Notes: a model not told the origin generated them from the letters alone. DNA of 64,000 bases from Candidatus Enterococcus testudinis (GCF_002140915.1 NZ_NGKU01000001.1:2329380-2393379), one strand, 5' to 3'. Shown: positions 13,401 to 21,113, counted from the stretch's first letter. A program made the numbers and translations.

Positions 13401-13726
13401 TTGATAATGATCAATTCATCTGTGGTCATTTTTTTACTCGACAAGCGCATTAATCGTTGATAGCCTTGTTGATTCTTGGCAAATAGATACAATGGAAACG
13501 TGATTGATCCTTCCGAAAAACTACAATCAAACAGCACACCAAAAATTGGTTGCAACTGTTGCTGCTGACATTGCCGGAAAAACTCAATTGCCCCATACAT
13601 GACATTCCGATCCGTCAGTCCGATTGTCTGATAACCCATTTCTTTCGCTTGGGCGACATATTGAGGAATTTTGACCGTACTTTGTAGCAATGAATATGAA
13701 CTGAACGTTGTAAGCGGCGCATACAT
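10427..13726 (-). CDS. dnaE: DNA polymerase III subunit alpha, DnaE type
   Basis: 1,099 residues. This is the non-PolC replicative polymerase of low-GC Gram-positives, thought to extend primers on the lagging strand. Order of parts: N-terminal PHP domain (1-200), palm with PDIDLDIPD near residue 385, fingers, a helix-hairpin-helix region and a C-terminal OB fold (RILLYVRKIREIRTKKGEQ). The PHP domain has lost metal-binding histidines: the canonical HxHSEYS region reads TTFSSYS and TDH reads TDR, so no PHP nuclease activity is expected. The second ATG (13726) is chosen because the AGGAGG site lies one base from the first ATG and seven from the second. Confidence 0.95.
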   Translation of the reverse strand: MYAPLTTFSSYSLLQSTVKIPQYVAQAKEMGYQTIGLTDRNVMYGAIEFFRQCQQQQLQPIFGVLFDCSFSEGSITFPLYLFAKNQQGYQRLMRLSSKKMTTDELIIINESTLADLFGVLPNGQVFLANQPHEDELSRLVALFDANSFFYGVEDGQAAQEQSLAPFKQLGIEACGYQLVTALFQEEAFAVDVMGHIKAGTQIEDFRQVKEQGTTVNHLHTPEEMQTIFELDAQALRNNQRIADECRVDIPLHQRLLPHFPLSETQDAATYLRELCFERLPKRVAHVTKAYEERLDYELSIIHKMGFDDYFLIVWDVMDFAHQQKIVTGAGRGSAAGALTAYVLSITDVDPIKYDLLFERFLNPERYTMPDIDLDIPDNRRDEILQYVRQKYGQEYMAQIATFGTMAAKMVLRDVSRVFGLSQSEANRWSKAIPNALKMTLTLAYEQSNQLRELVAFNERNQLLFQVAKTLEGLPRHVSTHAAGVVISDQNLLDLVPLQTGSDDIWLTQFTMNDVEAVGLLKMDFLGLRNLSIIDHTLQGIKRINHQELTQGEIPLDDPDTLSLFQKGETAGIFQFESAGIRNVLRKLGPESIEDIAAVNALYRPGPMQNIDTFIKRKKGQEPVAYPDDSLIPILKNTYGIIVYQEQIMQVASKMAGFSLGQADILRRAISKKKKDILDEERRHFVDGAVKNQYNADKAALVYDYIERFADYGFNRSHAFAYSVIGFQMAYLKVHYPAPFFAAILHSVRNTTSKMKEYLNEAAKYKVSVLPPTINKSGYSFQLQGEATIRFGFSSIKGIRRDMIQDIIDERKANGPYKSMDQFLLRLNQRNNKWVKLDYLIPLVSIGVFDELTKNRKQTLIQLEGKIQNIAYSGGSLDLLETMALKEAEINDYQLEEKLALEEEYLGVYLSGHPVEQFHKLRQFKQITDIANLVPNERTRILLYVRKIREIRTKKGEQMAFVEGTDASRELSVTIFPLVYRQVRPLIEDNAVLYVEGKVEVSRYNGEIQLIADKIDLAENEQNKLAEQTCYLKISVEAQAQHMQTLANVMKQYRGTIPVVIFYAESGKKVLLKETNWVSHDPQFVAQLEELLGKGNVIFK

Positions 13727-13806
13727 TGACATTCCTCCTTAAATGAAAGTTCTGTGATGAACTGTTGGCAAATAAATTTGAAAAAGCTCGTGAAAAAGTG
13801 AAAATC

Positions 13807-13834
13807 TTTACAATAATTTTTTTTGTGATACACT
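13807..13834 (+). promoter_or_regulatory. promoter of the YjzD-like gene
   Basis: TTTACA (13807-13812), 16 bases, TACACT (13829-13834), with the gene starting 40 bases later. Confidence 0.65.
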
Positions 13835-13873
13835 AGAGGCGAAAAGCAAGCTACACGGAAAAGAGGTGTCGTC

Positions 13874-14059
13874 ATGCGCTACTTAGTCACTCTATTTTGG
13901 ACTTTCGTATTGGGTCAAGTTGTTGGTTATCTAGGCAGCTCTTTGTCAGGAGCTACTTACGATTTTCAATTGACAACCATCATTTCCTTGATCACTGGTG
14001 TGGTGATCTTACTGATTGCTACGATTGCACCTGCACCTGAAAAGACAAGTCATTCTTAA
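13874..14059 (+). CDS. YjzD family small membrane protein (DUF2929)
   Basis: 61 residues with two predicted membrane helices (about 4-23 and 31-51) and a short polar tail. The N-terminus MRYLVTLFWTFVLGQVVGYL resembles the DUF2929/YjzD family of Firmicutes; its function is unknown. An AAGAGGTGTCGTC ribosome site precedes the ATG. The gene has its own promoter and a bidirectional terminator and stands alone, diverging from dnaE. Confidence 0.82.
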   Translation: MRYLVTLFWTFVLGQVVGYLGSSLSGATYDFQLTTIISLITGVVILLIATIAPAPEKTSHS

Positions 14060-14094
14060 GCATATCACTCTATATCACTTTTAGTGATTCACAC

Positions 14095-14133
14095 CAAAAA
14101 ACCAGTTACTACTATTGTAACTGGTTTTTTTTT
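14095..14133. terminator. bidirectional terminator
   Basis: AAAACCAGTTAC, loop, GTAACTGGTTTT followed by a T run on the plus strand and an A run on the left, so it can serve both the YjzD-like gene and the converging MFS gene. Confidence 0.92.
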
Positions 14134-14157
14134 CTTTTCAACTATTCAACTATTTAC

Positions 14158-15363
14158 TTATTGGCTGATATCCGTTTTGCGAAAACTTTTGCGGAAATTA
14201 AACGTTGAAATGACGATATTGATCAAGACAAATCCGCTGGTGACCCAAAAAACAGCTGGATAACCAAAGCCTGAAGCGACCGTCGATCCCACCATAGGAC
14301 CTAAGACTTGTCCAAAGTTAGAAAACATTTGATTATAACTGTACACACGGCTCACACCTTCCATCGGTGTGATCTTGCTGATCAACGTATTGATGGACGG
14401 CATCAAAGCGCCTGTCGAAAATCCAAGCATAAACCGTAACGCGCCTAATTGAAATGGCGTCGATACAAAGCCCATCGGGATAAAACAGATGAAAGATAAC
14501 ACCAATCCTCCTAACAGAACTTTGTGGTTGCCGTAACGATCGCCGATTTTCCCCAGAAATGGCGAGGAGATAATCGCGGATACACCAGCAATCGAAACAA
14601 TCAATCCGCTGACAAATAGGACATTATTGGTATCACCGCTCAAGTCACGAATATATAAGGTCAAAATCGGACTAATACTCGTCACACCCAATTGTAAAAT
14701 CAATGAAGTAATGAATAAACCAATCAACATTTGCAGATTTTTGATTTGACTAAAAATTTCTTTGATCGAAAGCATATCGCCTTTTTCAACTGGCGTAAAG
14801 TTTTCTTGTACCAAGAAAATCGTCAACAGTAATGTGATCAATAATACGACCCCGGTGATGATAAAGACATTTTTCATCCCAAACCACTCAGCCAAGGCCC
14901 CACCCATTGAAGGACCAATCAAATTTCCCGCAATCGCACCTGTTGCCAAAGTTCCCAACGCCCATCCGCTTTTTTCTCGGGGGGCTTGTGAGGCAATCAA
15001 TGCCGTCGCATTGGGAATATAACCGGACAATATCCCAGTGAAAAAGCGCATGATAAGCAACCAATAGACATTCGGTACAAACGCCAAAGAACCCATGGTC
15101 ACCGTCATACCTGCTGCGGCTCGGATCATCATTAAACGCCGCCCTTTTTGGTCAGCTAGATTCCCCCAAATGGGTGCCACAATAGCTGCCGCAAACGCCG
15201 TTACTGAGATCGCCAGGCCAGAGAACAACTCGATTTGACTCGTTGGCGCGCCTAACTCTTCTATATATAAGGGAATAAATGGCATGACAAGACTGAAACT
15301 AGCACCTGTAAAAAAACAACCTACCCAAGAAATCAGGAGGTTTCGCTTCCAATCGATCTTCAT
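14158..15363 (-). CDS. MFS efflux transporter, PmrA-like
   Basis: 401-residue major facilitator with 12 predicted membrane helices. The segments SLVMPFIPLYIEELGA, APIWGNLADQKGRR (the conserved loop 2-3 motif) and IPNATALIASQAPREKSG resemble the pneumococcal PmrA drug exporter closely. It probably expels hydrophobic compounds in exchange for protons; the real substrate is unknown. The start is the ATG at 15363, seven bases after a GAAGG site; the upstream GTG lacks one. Monocistronic. Confidence 0.85.
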   Translation of the reverse strand: MKIDWKRNLLISWVGCFFTGASFSLVMPFIPLYIEELGAPTSQIELFSGLAISVTAFAAAIVAPIWGNLADQKGRRLMMIRAAAGMTVTMGSLAFVPNVYWLLIMRFFTGILSGYIPNATALIASQAPREKSGWALGTLATGAIAGNLIGPSMGGALAEWFGMKNVFIITGVVLLITLLLTIFLVQENFTPVEKGDMLSIKEIFSQIKNLQMLIGLFITSLILQLGVTSISPILTLYIRDLSGDTNNVLFVSGLIVSIAGVSAIISSPFLGKIGDRYGNHKVLLGGLVLSFICFIPMGFVSTPFQLGALRFMLGFSTGALMPSINTLISKITPMEGVSRVYSYNQMFSNFGQVLGPMVGSTVASGFGYPAVFWVTSGFVLINIVISTFNFRKSFRKTDISQ

Positions 15364-15415
15364 GTATAAACCTTCTTTCACACATAACTATACCGTATTG
15401 TGCTTAAAAATCAAA

Positions 15416-15457
15416 TAAAAAAAATCTTTCTGCATGAAAATTACAGAAAGATTTTTC
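15416..15457 (-). terminator. terminator of the purine permease gene
   Basis: Minus strand AAAATCTTTCTG, loop, CAGAAAGATTTTTTTT: a 12-base-pair stem with a T run. Confidence 0.92.
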
Positions 15458-15466
15458 TCATTAAAT

Positions 15467-16912
15467 TCAACTAATCAATGCTAAAATGACAAAGTTTAGA
15501 ATAAACAAGATATTCACTACCCAAATGATCGGTGAGACTTCATTGAATTTGCCTTTGACCACTTTCACCAACGCATAAAAAATGAATCCAGCAGCAATAC
15601 CATATGAAATACTGTAACACAGCCCCATAAAGATCGACGCAAAGAATGCGGGCACTGCTTCTTCAAGATCTGTCCAATTGATATCTGCAAAAGATGCCAA
15701 CATCATCACCCCAACCAAGATCAACGCGGGCGCAGTTGCTTGCGCCGGCACAACTGAAATCAGTGGTGAGAAGAAACTGCTGATAGCAAACAACGCAGCA
15801 ACAACAACAGAAGTCAATCCAGTACGTCCGCCAGCACCAATACCAGCTGCTGATTCAACATACGTTGTCGTATTAGATGTACCAAAGATTGCACCTACAG
15901 ATGTAGCAATTGCATCCGCAAAAAGTGCTTTGTCCATTTTTGTGTTGAAGCCATTGCTGTCTTCCAAAGCTTCTTCGTCCTGTTTAGAGAAGATTCCTGT
16001 ACGACGGCCTGTACCGATAAAGGTGCCGATCGTATCAAACGTATCTGATAAACTAAAGGCAATGATCGTCATGATCACTTGAGGAATTTTGGCAGAATCA
16101 CTGAACAATGATCCCATTCCTTCTGGACCAAAGGCAGCGCCAAAAGTCGTACCCAATTCATTGATTGAACTGCTTAAAGAGTTTCCTTGGAAATCGATCG
16201 CACTTAGATCGACCACACCCATCAAAATACCGATGATCGTCGTTGCCAAAATACCGATAATGATTGCGCCTCGCACATTTTTAACAACCAGCAAGGTTGT
16301 CAATACCAAGCCAATCACAGCCAAAAGAACTGGTGCATTATTGAAGTTTGCCAATGCTGGAACGATGCCCCCGTTAAAGTTCGCACTGATAATGGTATCC
16401 CCATCGATCGTTGATCCAGTCACCGCAGCCGTATCAGCTGAAAAGCTCAATAGATTCGCATTTTTGATCCCAACATATGCAACAAAGATCCCGATTCCTC
16501 CACCGATTGCGTGCTGCAAACTTTCAGGAATCGCATGAATGATCAATTTTCTGATTTTAGTGATCGTGATCAAAATATTGATTAAACCACAAATAAAGAC
16601 CATCGCCAATGCTTGCTGCCATGTATAACCTAACCCAAAAACAACTGTAAAGGTAAAAAATGCATTCAATCCCATACCCGGTGCCTGTGCATAAGGGACA
16701 TTTGCGAATAACCCCATCACTAACGTACCAATAACCGACGCAATGATCGTTGCTAAAAATACAGCTTGGAAAGGCATACCAGCCGCCGATAAGATAGACG
16801 GATTCACGAATAAAATATAACTCATTGCGAAGAAGGTGGTCACCCCAGCCATCACTTCTGTTGAAACTGTTGTATTATTTTCCTTTAGCTTGAAAAACTT
16901 TTCCATGTACAT
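15467..16912 (-). CDS. NCS2-family purine permease, PbuG/PbuO-like
   Basis: 481-residue transporter with about 12-14 membrane helices. N-terminal TEVMAGVTTFFAMSYILFVNP, QAPGMGLNAFFTF and the later GTFIGTGRRTGIF and TSVGAIFGTSNTTTYVES are hallmarks of the AzgA-like hypoxanthine/guanine/adenine proton symporters. It is somewhat longer than the common 430-450 residues because of an insert around residues 150-185. The first ATG (six bases after GGGAG) is kept. The promoter region holds PurBox-like sequences, consistent with purine control. Confidence 0.9.
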   Translation of the reverse strand: MYMEKFFKLKENNTTVSTEVMAGVTTFFAMSYILFVNPSILSAAGMPFQAVFLATIIASVIGTLVMGLFANVPYAQAPGMGLNAFFTFTVVFGLGYTWQQALAMVFICGLINILITITKIRKLIIHAIPESLQHAIGGGIGIFVAYVGIKNANLLSFSADTAAVTGSTIDGDTIISANFNGGIVPALANFNNAPVLLAVIGLVLTTLLVVKNVRGAIIIGILATTIIGILMGVVDLSAIDFQGNSLSSSINELGTTFGAAFGPEGMGSLFSDSAKIPQVIMTIIAFSLSDTFDTIGTFIGTGRRTGIFSKQDEEALEDSNGFNTKMDKALFADAIATSVGAIFGTSNTTTYVESAAGIGAGGRTGLTSVVVAALFAISSFFSPLISVVPAQATAPALILVGVMMLASFADINWTDLEEAVPAFFASIFMGLCYSISYGIAAGFIFYALVKVVKGKFNEVSPIIWVVNILFILNFVILALIS

Positions 16913-16989
16913 TTTCCACTCCCGTGTTCATCATTTTAGTCTTTGAAAAGAAATAAGGAATAATTGCACTTCTCATCGAACAATTACAA

Positions 16990-17018
16990 ATTATATAGAA
17001 TAAACATTCGTTTTTCAA
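16990..17018 (-). promoter_or_regulatory. promoter of the purine permease gene with PurBox-like spacer
   Basis: On the minus strand TTGAAA (17013-17018), 17 bases, TATAAT (16990-16995). The spacer contains ACGAATGTTTAT, close to the PurR box of Lactobacillales and Bacillus. Confidence 0.72.
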
Positions 17019-17050
17019 TCAAATGCAAAGAATATAGTTTCAAAAACATT

Positions 17051-17066
17051 TTAATGTTCGTGTTTT
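17051..17066 (-). promoter_or_regulatory. second PurBox-like element
   Basis: The minus strand reads AAAACACGAACATTAA, containing the CGAACATT core of PurR boxes. It lies about 45 bases upstream of the permease -10. Pairing with the element in the promoter spacer would fit PurR binding at two boxes; this is pattern matching only. Confidence 0.45.
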
Positions 17067-17109
17067 GCAACAAAAGCATGCATGAAAAGTCTTTGAAAAC
17101 TTTCCCGCG

Positions 17110-17137
17110 TTGTGAAATGACAGAAATATGTTACACT
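17110..17137 (+). promoter_or_regulatory. promoter of HAD phosphatase gene
   Basis: TTGTGA (17110-17115), 16 bases, TACACT (17132-17137). Confidence 0.55.
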
Positions 17138-17171
17138 TAAGCCACTAGAATAATAGATTGGAGCGAAACAT

Positions 17172-17975
17172 TTGAAACCAAAAATCATTGCTATTGACTT
17201 AGATGGCACCACTTTAAATACTGAATCTCTCATTTCAGCCAAAACACGTGACGTCCTAGGCCGCGCGGTTCGCGCCGGCCATTATGTAACGATTGCCACT
17301 GGTCGTCCCTTCCGTATGAGTGATCAATTTTATCGAGAACTTGCGTTGAATACACCTATGATCAACTTTAACGGCGGGTTGGTACACAAGCCACGTCAGA
17401 TTTGGGCAGCTGAAACCGAACATGCATTATCCAGAGAGATTGCCTTTGAATTAATGGCGCAACGGGAACAATTAGGCCTATCTTTTGTTGCTGCTGAAAA
17501 TCGTGAAACCTTCTTTATTGATCGTTTGGATCATTTTGATCAGCATTTCTTTTCTTATGAAACCGTGTCTGAGAAGAACTTGTTGGCGAATTTGAAGACA
17601 GACCCTACTTCTTTATTGGTCAAAACGCAAAATGAGTTAGCAGAGTCCGTCTCGCTGCGGATCAAAGACCAGTTTGATGACGCCGTCGATGTACGGACTT
17701 GGGGCGGGCCGCAAGCTATCCTTGAAATCGTTCCTAAGGGCGTGCATAAAGCGCTGGGCCTTTCTGTGATCGCCAAGTCCATGTCATTAGGCCCTGAGGA
17801 TATCATTGCCTTTGGTGATGAACACAATGACCTGGAAATGTTAGAATATGCTGGATGGGGTGTTGCCATGGCCAACGGTACCCAACAATTGAAATCGATT
17901 GCCAACGATGTCACCGACAAAACAAATGGTGAAGACGGTATGGCGGATTATCTGGAAAAATATTTGGCATTATAA
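17172..17975 (+). CDS. Cof-type HAD-superfamily phosphatase
   Basis: 267-residue hydrolase of the Cof/YcsE group, which removes phosphate from sugar phosphates or flavin mononucleotide-like substrates in the cytoplasm. The nucleophile motif is IDLDGTTLN, motif II lies in TIATGRP, and motif IV is AFGDEHNDLEML. A cap domain occupies the middle. The start codon is TTG, placed by the GGAG site eight bases upstream and by the conserved N-terminus KPKIIAIDLDG. The substrate cannot be named from sequence. Confidence 0.9.
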   Translation: MKPKIIAIDLDGTTLNTESLISAKTRDVLGRAVRAGHYVTIATGRPFRMSDQFYRELALNTPMINFNGGLVHKPRQIWAAETEHALSREIAFELMAQREQLGLSFVAAENRETFFIDRLDHFDQHFFSYETVSEKNLLANLKTDPTSLLVKTQNELAESVSLRIKDQFDDAVDVRTWGGPQAILEIVPKGVHKALGLSVIAKSMSLGPEDIIAFGDEHNDLEMLEYAGWGVAMANGTQQLKSIANDVTDKTNGEDGMADYLEKYLAL

Positions 17976-17990
17976 AAACTGATTGGGCAC

Positions 17991-18018
17991 AAAAAAGGAG
18001 ACTGATGAACAGCCTCCT
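17991..18018. terminator. terminator between HAD gene and asnB
   Basis: AAAAAGGAG-A-CTG, loop, CAG-C-CTCCTTTTTTT. A-rich left and T-rich right flanks allow it to act in both directions between these converging genes. Confidence 0.75.
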
Positions 18019-18022
18019 TTTT

Positions 18023-19921
18023 TTATGCGATTGTTTCGTAATGAATTGATCTGGCTTGAGGAATCTCTTGATCAACAAAGAATACTTTGTACCAAGTCAA
18101 GAAAGTAAAAATCGTCCAAATCTTGCGTTGCAGATTCACTTGTCCGTTGCGATGACCTTCAAGCAATTGCAAAATAGCTGCTTGATCAAAAAACTCCGCT
18201 GCAAAGTCAGCTTCGAATATTGTTTTGACAGCCAGATAGCCTGTGCCCTCTTTTAACCATGCTTTGATTGGTACAGGAAAGCCCAGCTTTTCCCGATTGG
18301 CCCATTCATTTGGCAAATGGCGGTTGGCAGCTTGCCGGAAAACATCTTTGGTGTTGTTTTGATTGATCAGATATTTGGTAGGGATCGTTTGAGCCAAATT
18401 CATCAATTCGATATCCAGCAACGGTACCCGCAATTCTAACGAACTAGCCATAGACATCTTGTCCGCCTTCAGTAAAATATCTTTAGGCATCCATTGATGA
18501 ACATCCAGATACTGCATTTTATTGACTTCATCCTTGAATCCCTCTGCTTTATCATAAAAAGGTGCCACGATTTCCGCGACTGAAGGTGCCTCTTGATATG
18601 CGTTTGTTAAAAGGGCTGACGCTTCTGCTTCTTCAAAAATTTGCGCCTGTCCGATAAAGAAATCCCTAGCTGGCGCAGTTGATTCATATAAATGGATCCG
18701 CCCATGGAAATTTTTCATTTTGCCGATTTGTCGCCCCACATGAACGCGCAAGGATTTCGGCAATTTTTTCAACCCTTGGGCAAATACACGGACTGCTTTG
18801 GAATTTGTGTGGAACCCATAGGCCGCGTAGCCAGCAAATAGTTCATCCGCACCTTCTCCTGATTGAACGACCCGTACTTGCTGGGATGCCAAGTTCGCCA
18901 AGAAATATAGTGGCACACAGCTAGGATTCGCATCTGGTTCATCCAAATGATATTGGATCAGCGGAAATGCTGCAAAGGACATCTCTCCATCAATCACGGC
19001 AGCAGTATTGTTCAAGTTTAATTGTTCCGTTAATTTCCGTGCTTCAATCGCTTCATTGTAAGTTTTGTCATCAAAACCTATCGAGAATGTTCTGGATGGA
19101 CGCAAGACAGATGCAACATAACTTGAGTCAACACCGCTTGACAAAAATGAGCCCACTTCTACATCACTGATCGTATGTACGGCGATTGATTCTTGCACCG
19201 CTTGATCAATTTTTTCTACCCATTCTTCTCTCGACAACTGTTGTTTCTTGCTATAATCAACATCCCAATATTCTCGGATCGTTAAGCCTTGGTCATTATA
19301 GATAAAGTAATGCCCTTCTTGTAACCGATGCACCCCTTTAAAGAATGTTTCGCCGTTTAACGGAGAATATTGAAAGGTCAAATAAGGCTTCAAAGCCGCT
19401 TTATTTAATACTTTATCAAAATCTGGATGCGGCAAAAAGCTCTTGATCTCTGAGCCAAACATAAACGTATCATTCATGTGGGCAAAATAATAAGGTTTGA
19501 TACCAAAATGATCTCGTGCACCAAACAATTCTTTTTTCTCTCGATCCCAGATTGCGAAAGCAAACATTCCTCGGAGTTTTTGCAGAATTTCTGTGCCCCA
19601 TTCTTCATAGCCGTGAAGGACCACTTCCGTATCAGCATGGGTCGTAAAGGTGTGCCCTGCGGCGATCAATTTTTCTCTAAGAGATTGGAAATTATAGATC
19701 TCCCCATTGAAAATAATGACTTTATTACCATCTTCATTGAAAATTGGCTGGGAACCACCCGCCAAATCAATAATGGACAATCGACGAAAGCCGAATGCTA
19801 CTTGATCATCAACAAATTGACCCGCACTGCTGGGCCCACGATGAACGATGCGTGCCATCATGTCCTCAATGATTTGCTCTTTTCCTTCTTTTGTATTAAC
19901 AAAACCAACAATTCCGCACAT
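18023..19921 (-). CDS. asnB: asparagine synthase (glutamine-hydrolysing)
   Basis: 632 residues. The N-terminal glutaminase domain begins with the nucleophile Cys2 (MCGIVGFVN) and contains RLSIIDLAGG, FNGEIYNF and HADTEVVLHGYEE. The C-terminal synthetase domain has the pyrophosphate loop SSGVDSS and GEGADELFAGY. It amidates aspartate using glutamine and ATP. Length agrees with Bacillus AsnB/AsnO-type enzymes. Monocistronic; upstream a TATGAT preceded by TGTGA near 19972 may be an extended -10. No T-box was seen in the leader. Confidence 0.96.
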   Translation of the reverse strand: MCGIVGFVNTKEGKEQIIEDMMARIVHRGPSSAGQFVDDQVAFGFRRLSIIDLAGGSQPIFNEDGNKVIIFNGEIYNFQSLREKLIAAGHTFTTHADTEVVLHGYEEWGTEILQKLRGMFAFAIWDREKKELFGARDHFGIKPYYFAHMNDTFMFGSEIKSFLPHPDFDKVLNKAALKPYLTFQYSPLNGETFFKGVHRLQEGHYFIYNDQGLTIREYWDVDYSKKQQLSREEWVEKIDQAVQESIAVHTISDVEVGSFLSSGVDSSYVASVLRPSRTFSIGFDDKTYNEAIEARKLTEQLNLNNTAAVIDGEMSFAAFPLIQYHLDEPDANPSCVPLYFLANLASQQVRVVQSGEGADELFAGYAAYGFHTNSKAVRVFAQGLKKLPKSLRVHVGRQIGKMKNFHGRIHLYESTAPARDFFIGQAQIFEEAEASALLTNAYQEAPSVAEIVAPFYDKAEGFKDEVNKMQYLDVHQWMPKDILLKADKMSMASSLELRVPLLDIELMNLAQTIPTKYLINQNNTKDVFRQAANRHLPNEWANREKLGFPVPIKAWLKEGTGYLAVKTIFEADFAAEFFDQAAILQLLEGHRNGQVNLQRKIWTIFTFLTWYKVFFVDQEIPQARSIHYETIA

Positions 19922-20183
19922 AAATTCACTTCCATTTTCATATTACATTTTCATTACACTTGTGTTAAATCATATCACAAGTTATGCGGAGTGACATTGA
20001 TTTTTTTATAATATAGCAATAATTTAAATTTACACTAAAAATAAAAATCAATAAAAAGCTGTCAGAGAAGCCTTTTGCTTCACACTGTTTTTTCTTTCTT
20101 ACAAAATTGTTATCTTGTCTAAGGACAAATGTGAACAAATTCTTAAGAATTAATTTATCAATGATGGTCTTATCAAGTTTTGA
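19922..20183. other. AT-rich divergent intergenic region
   Basis: Region between asnB and a small gene. It should hold the asnB promoter (candidate TGTCAC-16-TATGAT on the minus strand near 19970-20000) and is otherwise AT-rich without reading frames or clear repeats. Confidence 0.4.
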
Positions 20184-20213
20184 TTGGACGAAACCAAAAA
20201 AAGGTGCTATTCT
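20184..20213 (+). promoter_or_regulatory. promoter of small gene 20282-20431
   Basis: TTGGAC (20184-20189), 18 bases, TATTCT (20208-20213). A 60-base untranslated leader would precede the start codon. Confidence 0.55.
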
Positions 20214-20281
20214 GATAATGGAATTTCGTTATCAACTAACCGTTGCCTTTCGTTTCAACGATTAAGAAAGGAGAATGACAA

Positions 20282-20431
20282 ATGACATTCTATAACACAG
20301 ATATGCAATATCGGGTAACACTTGATACAAAGTTGAATCTATTTATTGTCTTTGACAAGAAAAATGCGAATCACTTTGCTACAGGTATTACAATCGAACA
20401 AGCTGTACAAGAATTGAATAAAACTGCATAA
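20282..20431 (+). CDS. small hypothetical protein, 49 residues
   Basis: Begins MTFYNTDMQYRVTLDT and ends EQAVQELNKTA. It is a soluble, non-membrane sequence with no family I recognise. The evidence that it is a gene is contextual: an AAAGGAG site eight bases before the ATG, a promoter 70 bases upstream and a strong terminator 35 bases after the stop. The C-terminal half (TGITIEQAVQELN) looks like a short amphipathic helix. It lies alone, with convergent gene 20527-20718 on the other strand sharing the terminator. Confidence 0.65.
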   Translation: MTFYNTDMQYRVTLDTKLNLFIVFDKKNANHFATGITIEQAVQELNKTA

Positions 20432-20466
20432 GGAGTTCATCCAAATGAAGGAAAACGATTCGTACT

Positions 20467-20510
20467 GAAAGCACCCGCTAAACTGATTAGCAGGTGCTTT
20501 CTTGTGTTTT
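20467..20510. terminator. bidirectional terminator
   Basis: GAAAGCACCCGCTAA, loop ACTGA, TTAGCAGGTGCTTTC: 15-base-pair stem with one mismatch, then TTGTGTTTT on the plus strand. Confidence 0.82.
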
Positions 20511-20526
20511 ATTGGCTTACGTTTTT

Positions 20527-20718
20527 CTAGTTATCTAAATCCTCACTTTGGTCTTTTGCTGCCCCGTCTTCAACTACATGACGATCTTTTTTCTTCCCTG
20601 TCTCAGCTTCATCAATATGCATGATTGCATCTACAGACTCAGCTTTCAGAAATACATTCAACCCTTTAACCGCTGTTTTGGTGACACGCATGATGTGATC
20701 TTTTTCATATTCAGGCAT
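20527..20718 (-). CDS. small hypothetical protein, 63 residues
   Basis: Sequence starts MPEYEKDHIMRVTKTAVKGL and ends in a charged tail rich in D, E and K. No membrane segment and no motif I recognise. GGAG lies eight bases before the ATG, which supports translation. The upstream stretch to 20912 carries a cre-like palindrome and AT-rich sequence. Downstream it shares a terminator with the convergent 49-residue gene. Function unknown. Confidence 0.6.
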   Translation of the reverse strand: MPEYEKDHIMRVTKTAVKGLNVFLKAESVDAIMHIDEAETGKKKDRHVVEDGAAKDQSEDLDN

Positions 20719-20820
20719 CGCTCTTTCTCCTTTTATTGAACCGCTCTAACGAATGATGAAATATAGTGTTTCTTATTTATTGATAGATTTTACCAAATGC
20801 AGAATGACCCTTCGATTGTT

Positions 20821-20834
20821 TTAAAGCGCTTACC
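20821..20834 (-). promoter_or_regulatory. cre-like site
   Basis: Minus strand GGTAAGCGCTTTAA; compared with the CcpA consensus TGTAANCGNTNNCA it differs at the first and next-to-last positions. It is about 100 bases upstream of the 63-residue gene. Tentative. Confidence 0.35.
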
Positions 20835-20912
20835 ATATTGTGACCATAGTATTCAGCGTTTTAAGCGTAATAAACACTATGTCCGACCTACTTGAAAAAT
20901 AGTAACAACTTT

Positions 20913-20972
20913 CAAAAAAAGAAAGAGTGTTAAAACCCTATAATCATTGTCAGAAAAGGATTTTTAACACTC
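20913..20972 (-). terminator. terminator of tRNA-Ser
   Basis: Minus strand GAGTGTTAAAA, a 25-base loop, TTTTAACACTC, then TTTCTTTTTTT. It follows the tRNA 3' end by about 16 bases. Confidence 0.85.
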
Positions 20973-20987
20973 ATATCATCACATATA

Positions 20988-21075
20988 AGGAGAGTACAGG
21001 ATTTGAACCTGCGCGCCGGGATGAACCGGGTCGGCGGATTTCGAGTCCGCTGCATTACCACTCTGCCAACTCTCC
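20988..21075 (-). tRNA. tRNA-Ser (CGA)
   Basis: 88-nt class II tRNA on the minus strand. Acceptor GGAGAGT pairs with ACTCTCC. The anticodon stem GCGGA/TCCGC encloses CTCGAAA, giving anticodon CGA. A long variable arm follows, and the T-arm has GGTTCAAATCC. The discriminator position is T rather than the G usual for tRNA-Ser, and CCA is not encoded. Own promoter (21085-21113) and terminator, so it is a single-gene unit. Confidence 0.95.
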
Positions 21076-21084
21076 ATAACAGTT

Positions 21085-21113
21085 ATTTTCGCTATTTTCA
21101 CAAAAAAAGTCAA
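21085..21113 (-). promoter_or_regulatory. promoter of tRNA-Ser
   Basis: Minus strand TTGACT (21108-21113), 17 bases, GAAAAT (21085-21090). The -10 is weak, but the position is right, about ten bases before the tRNA. Confidence 0.5.

Noticed and set aside
15678-16538. Plus-strand frames of 134 and 149 codons opposite the purine permease gene
   Set aside because: Antisense shadows of a membrane protein gene; composition rich in P, T and S results from reading hydrophobic codons backwards.
16913-17050. Purine riboswitch before the permease gene
   Set aside because: I looked for the conserved purine aptamer core and its three-way junction and did not find it; the leader is short and AT-rich.
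19922-20100. T-box leader for asnB
   Set aside because: No T-box bulge sequence and no paired terminator/antiterminator are visible in front of asnB.
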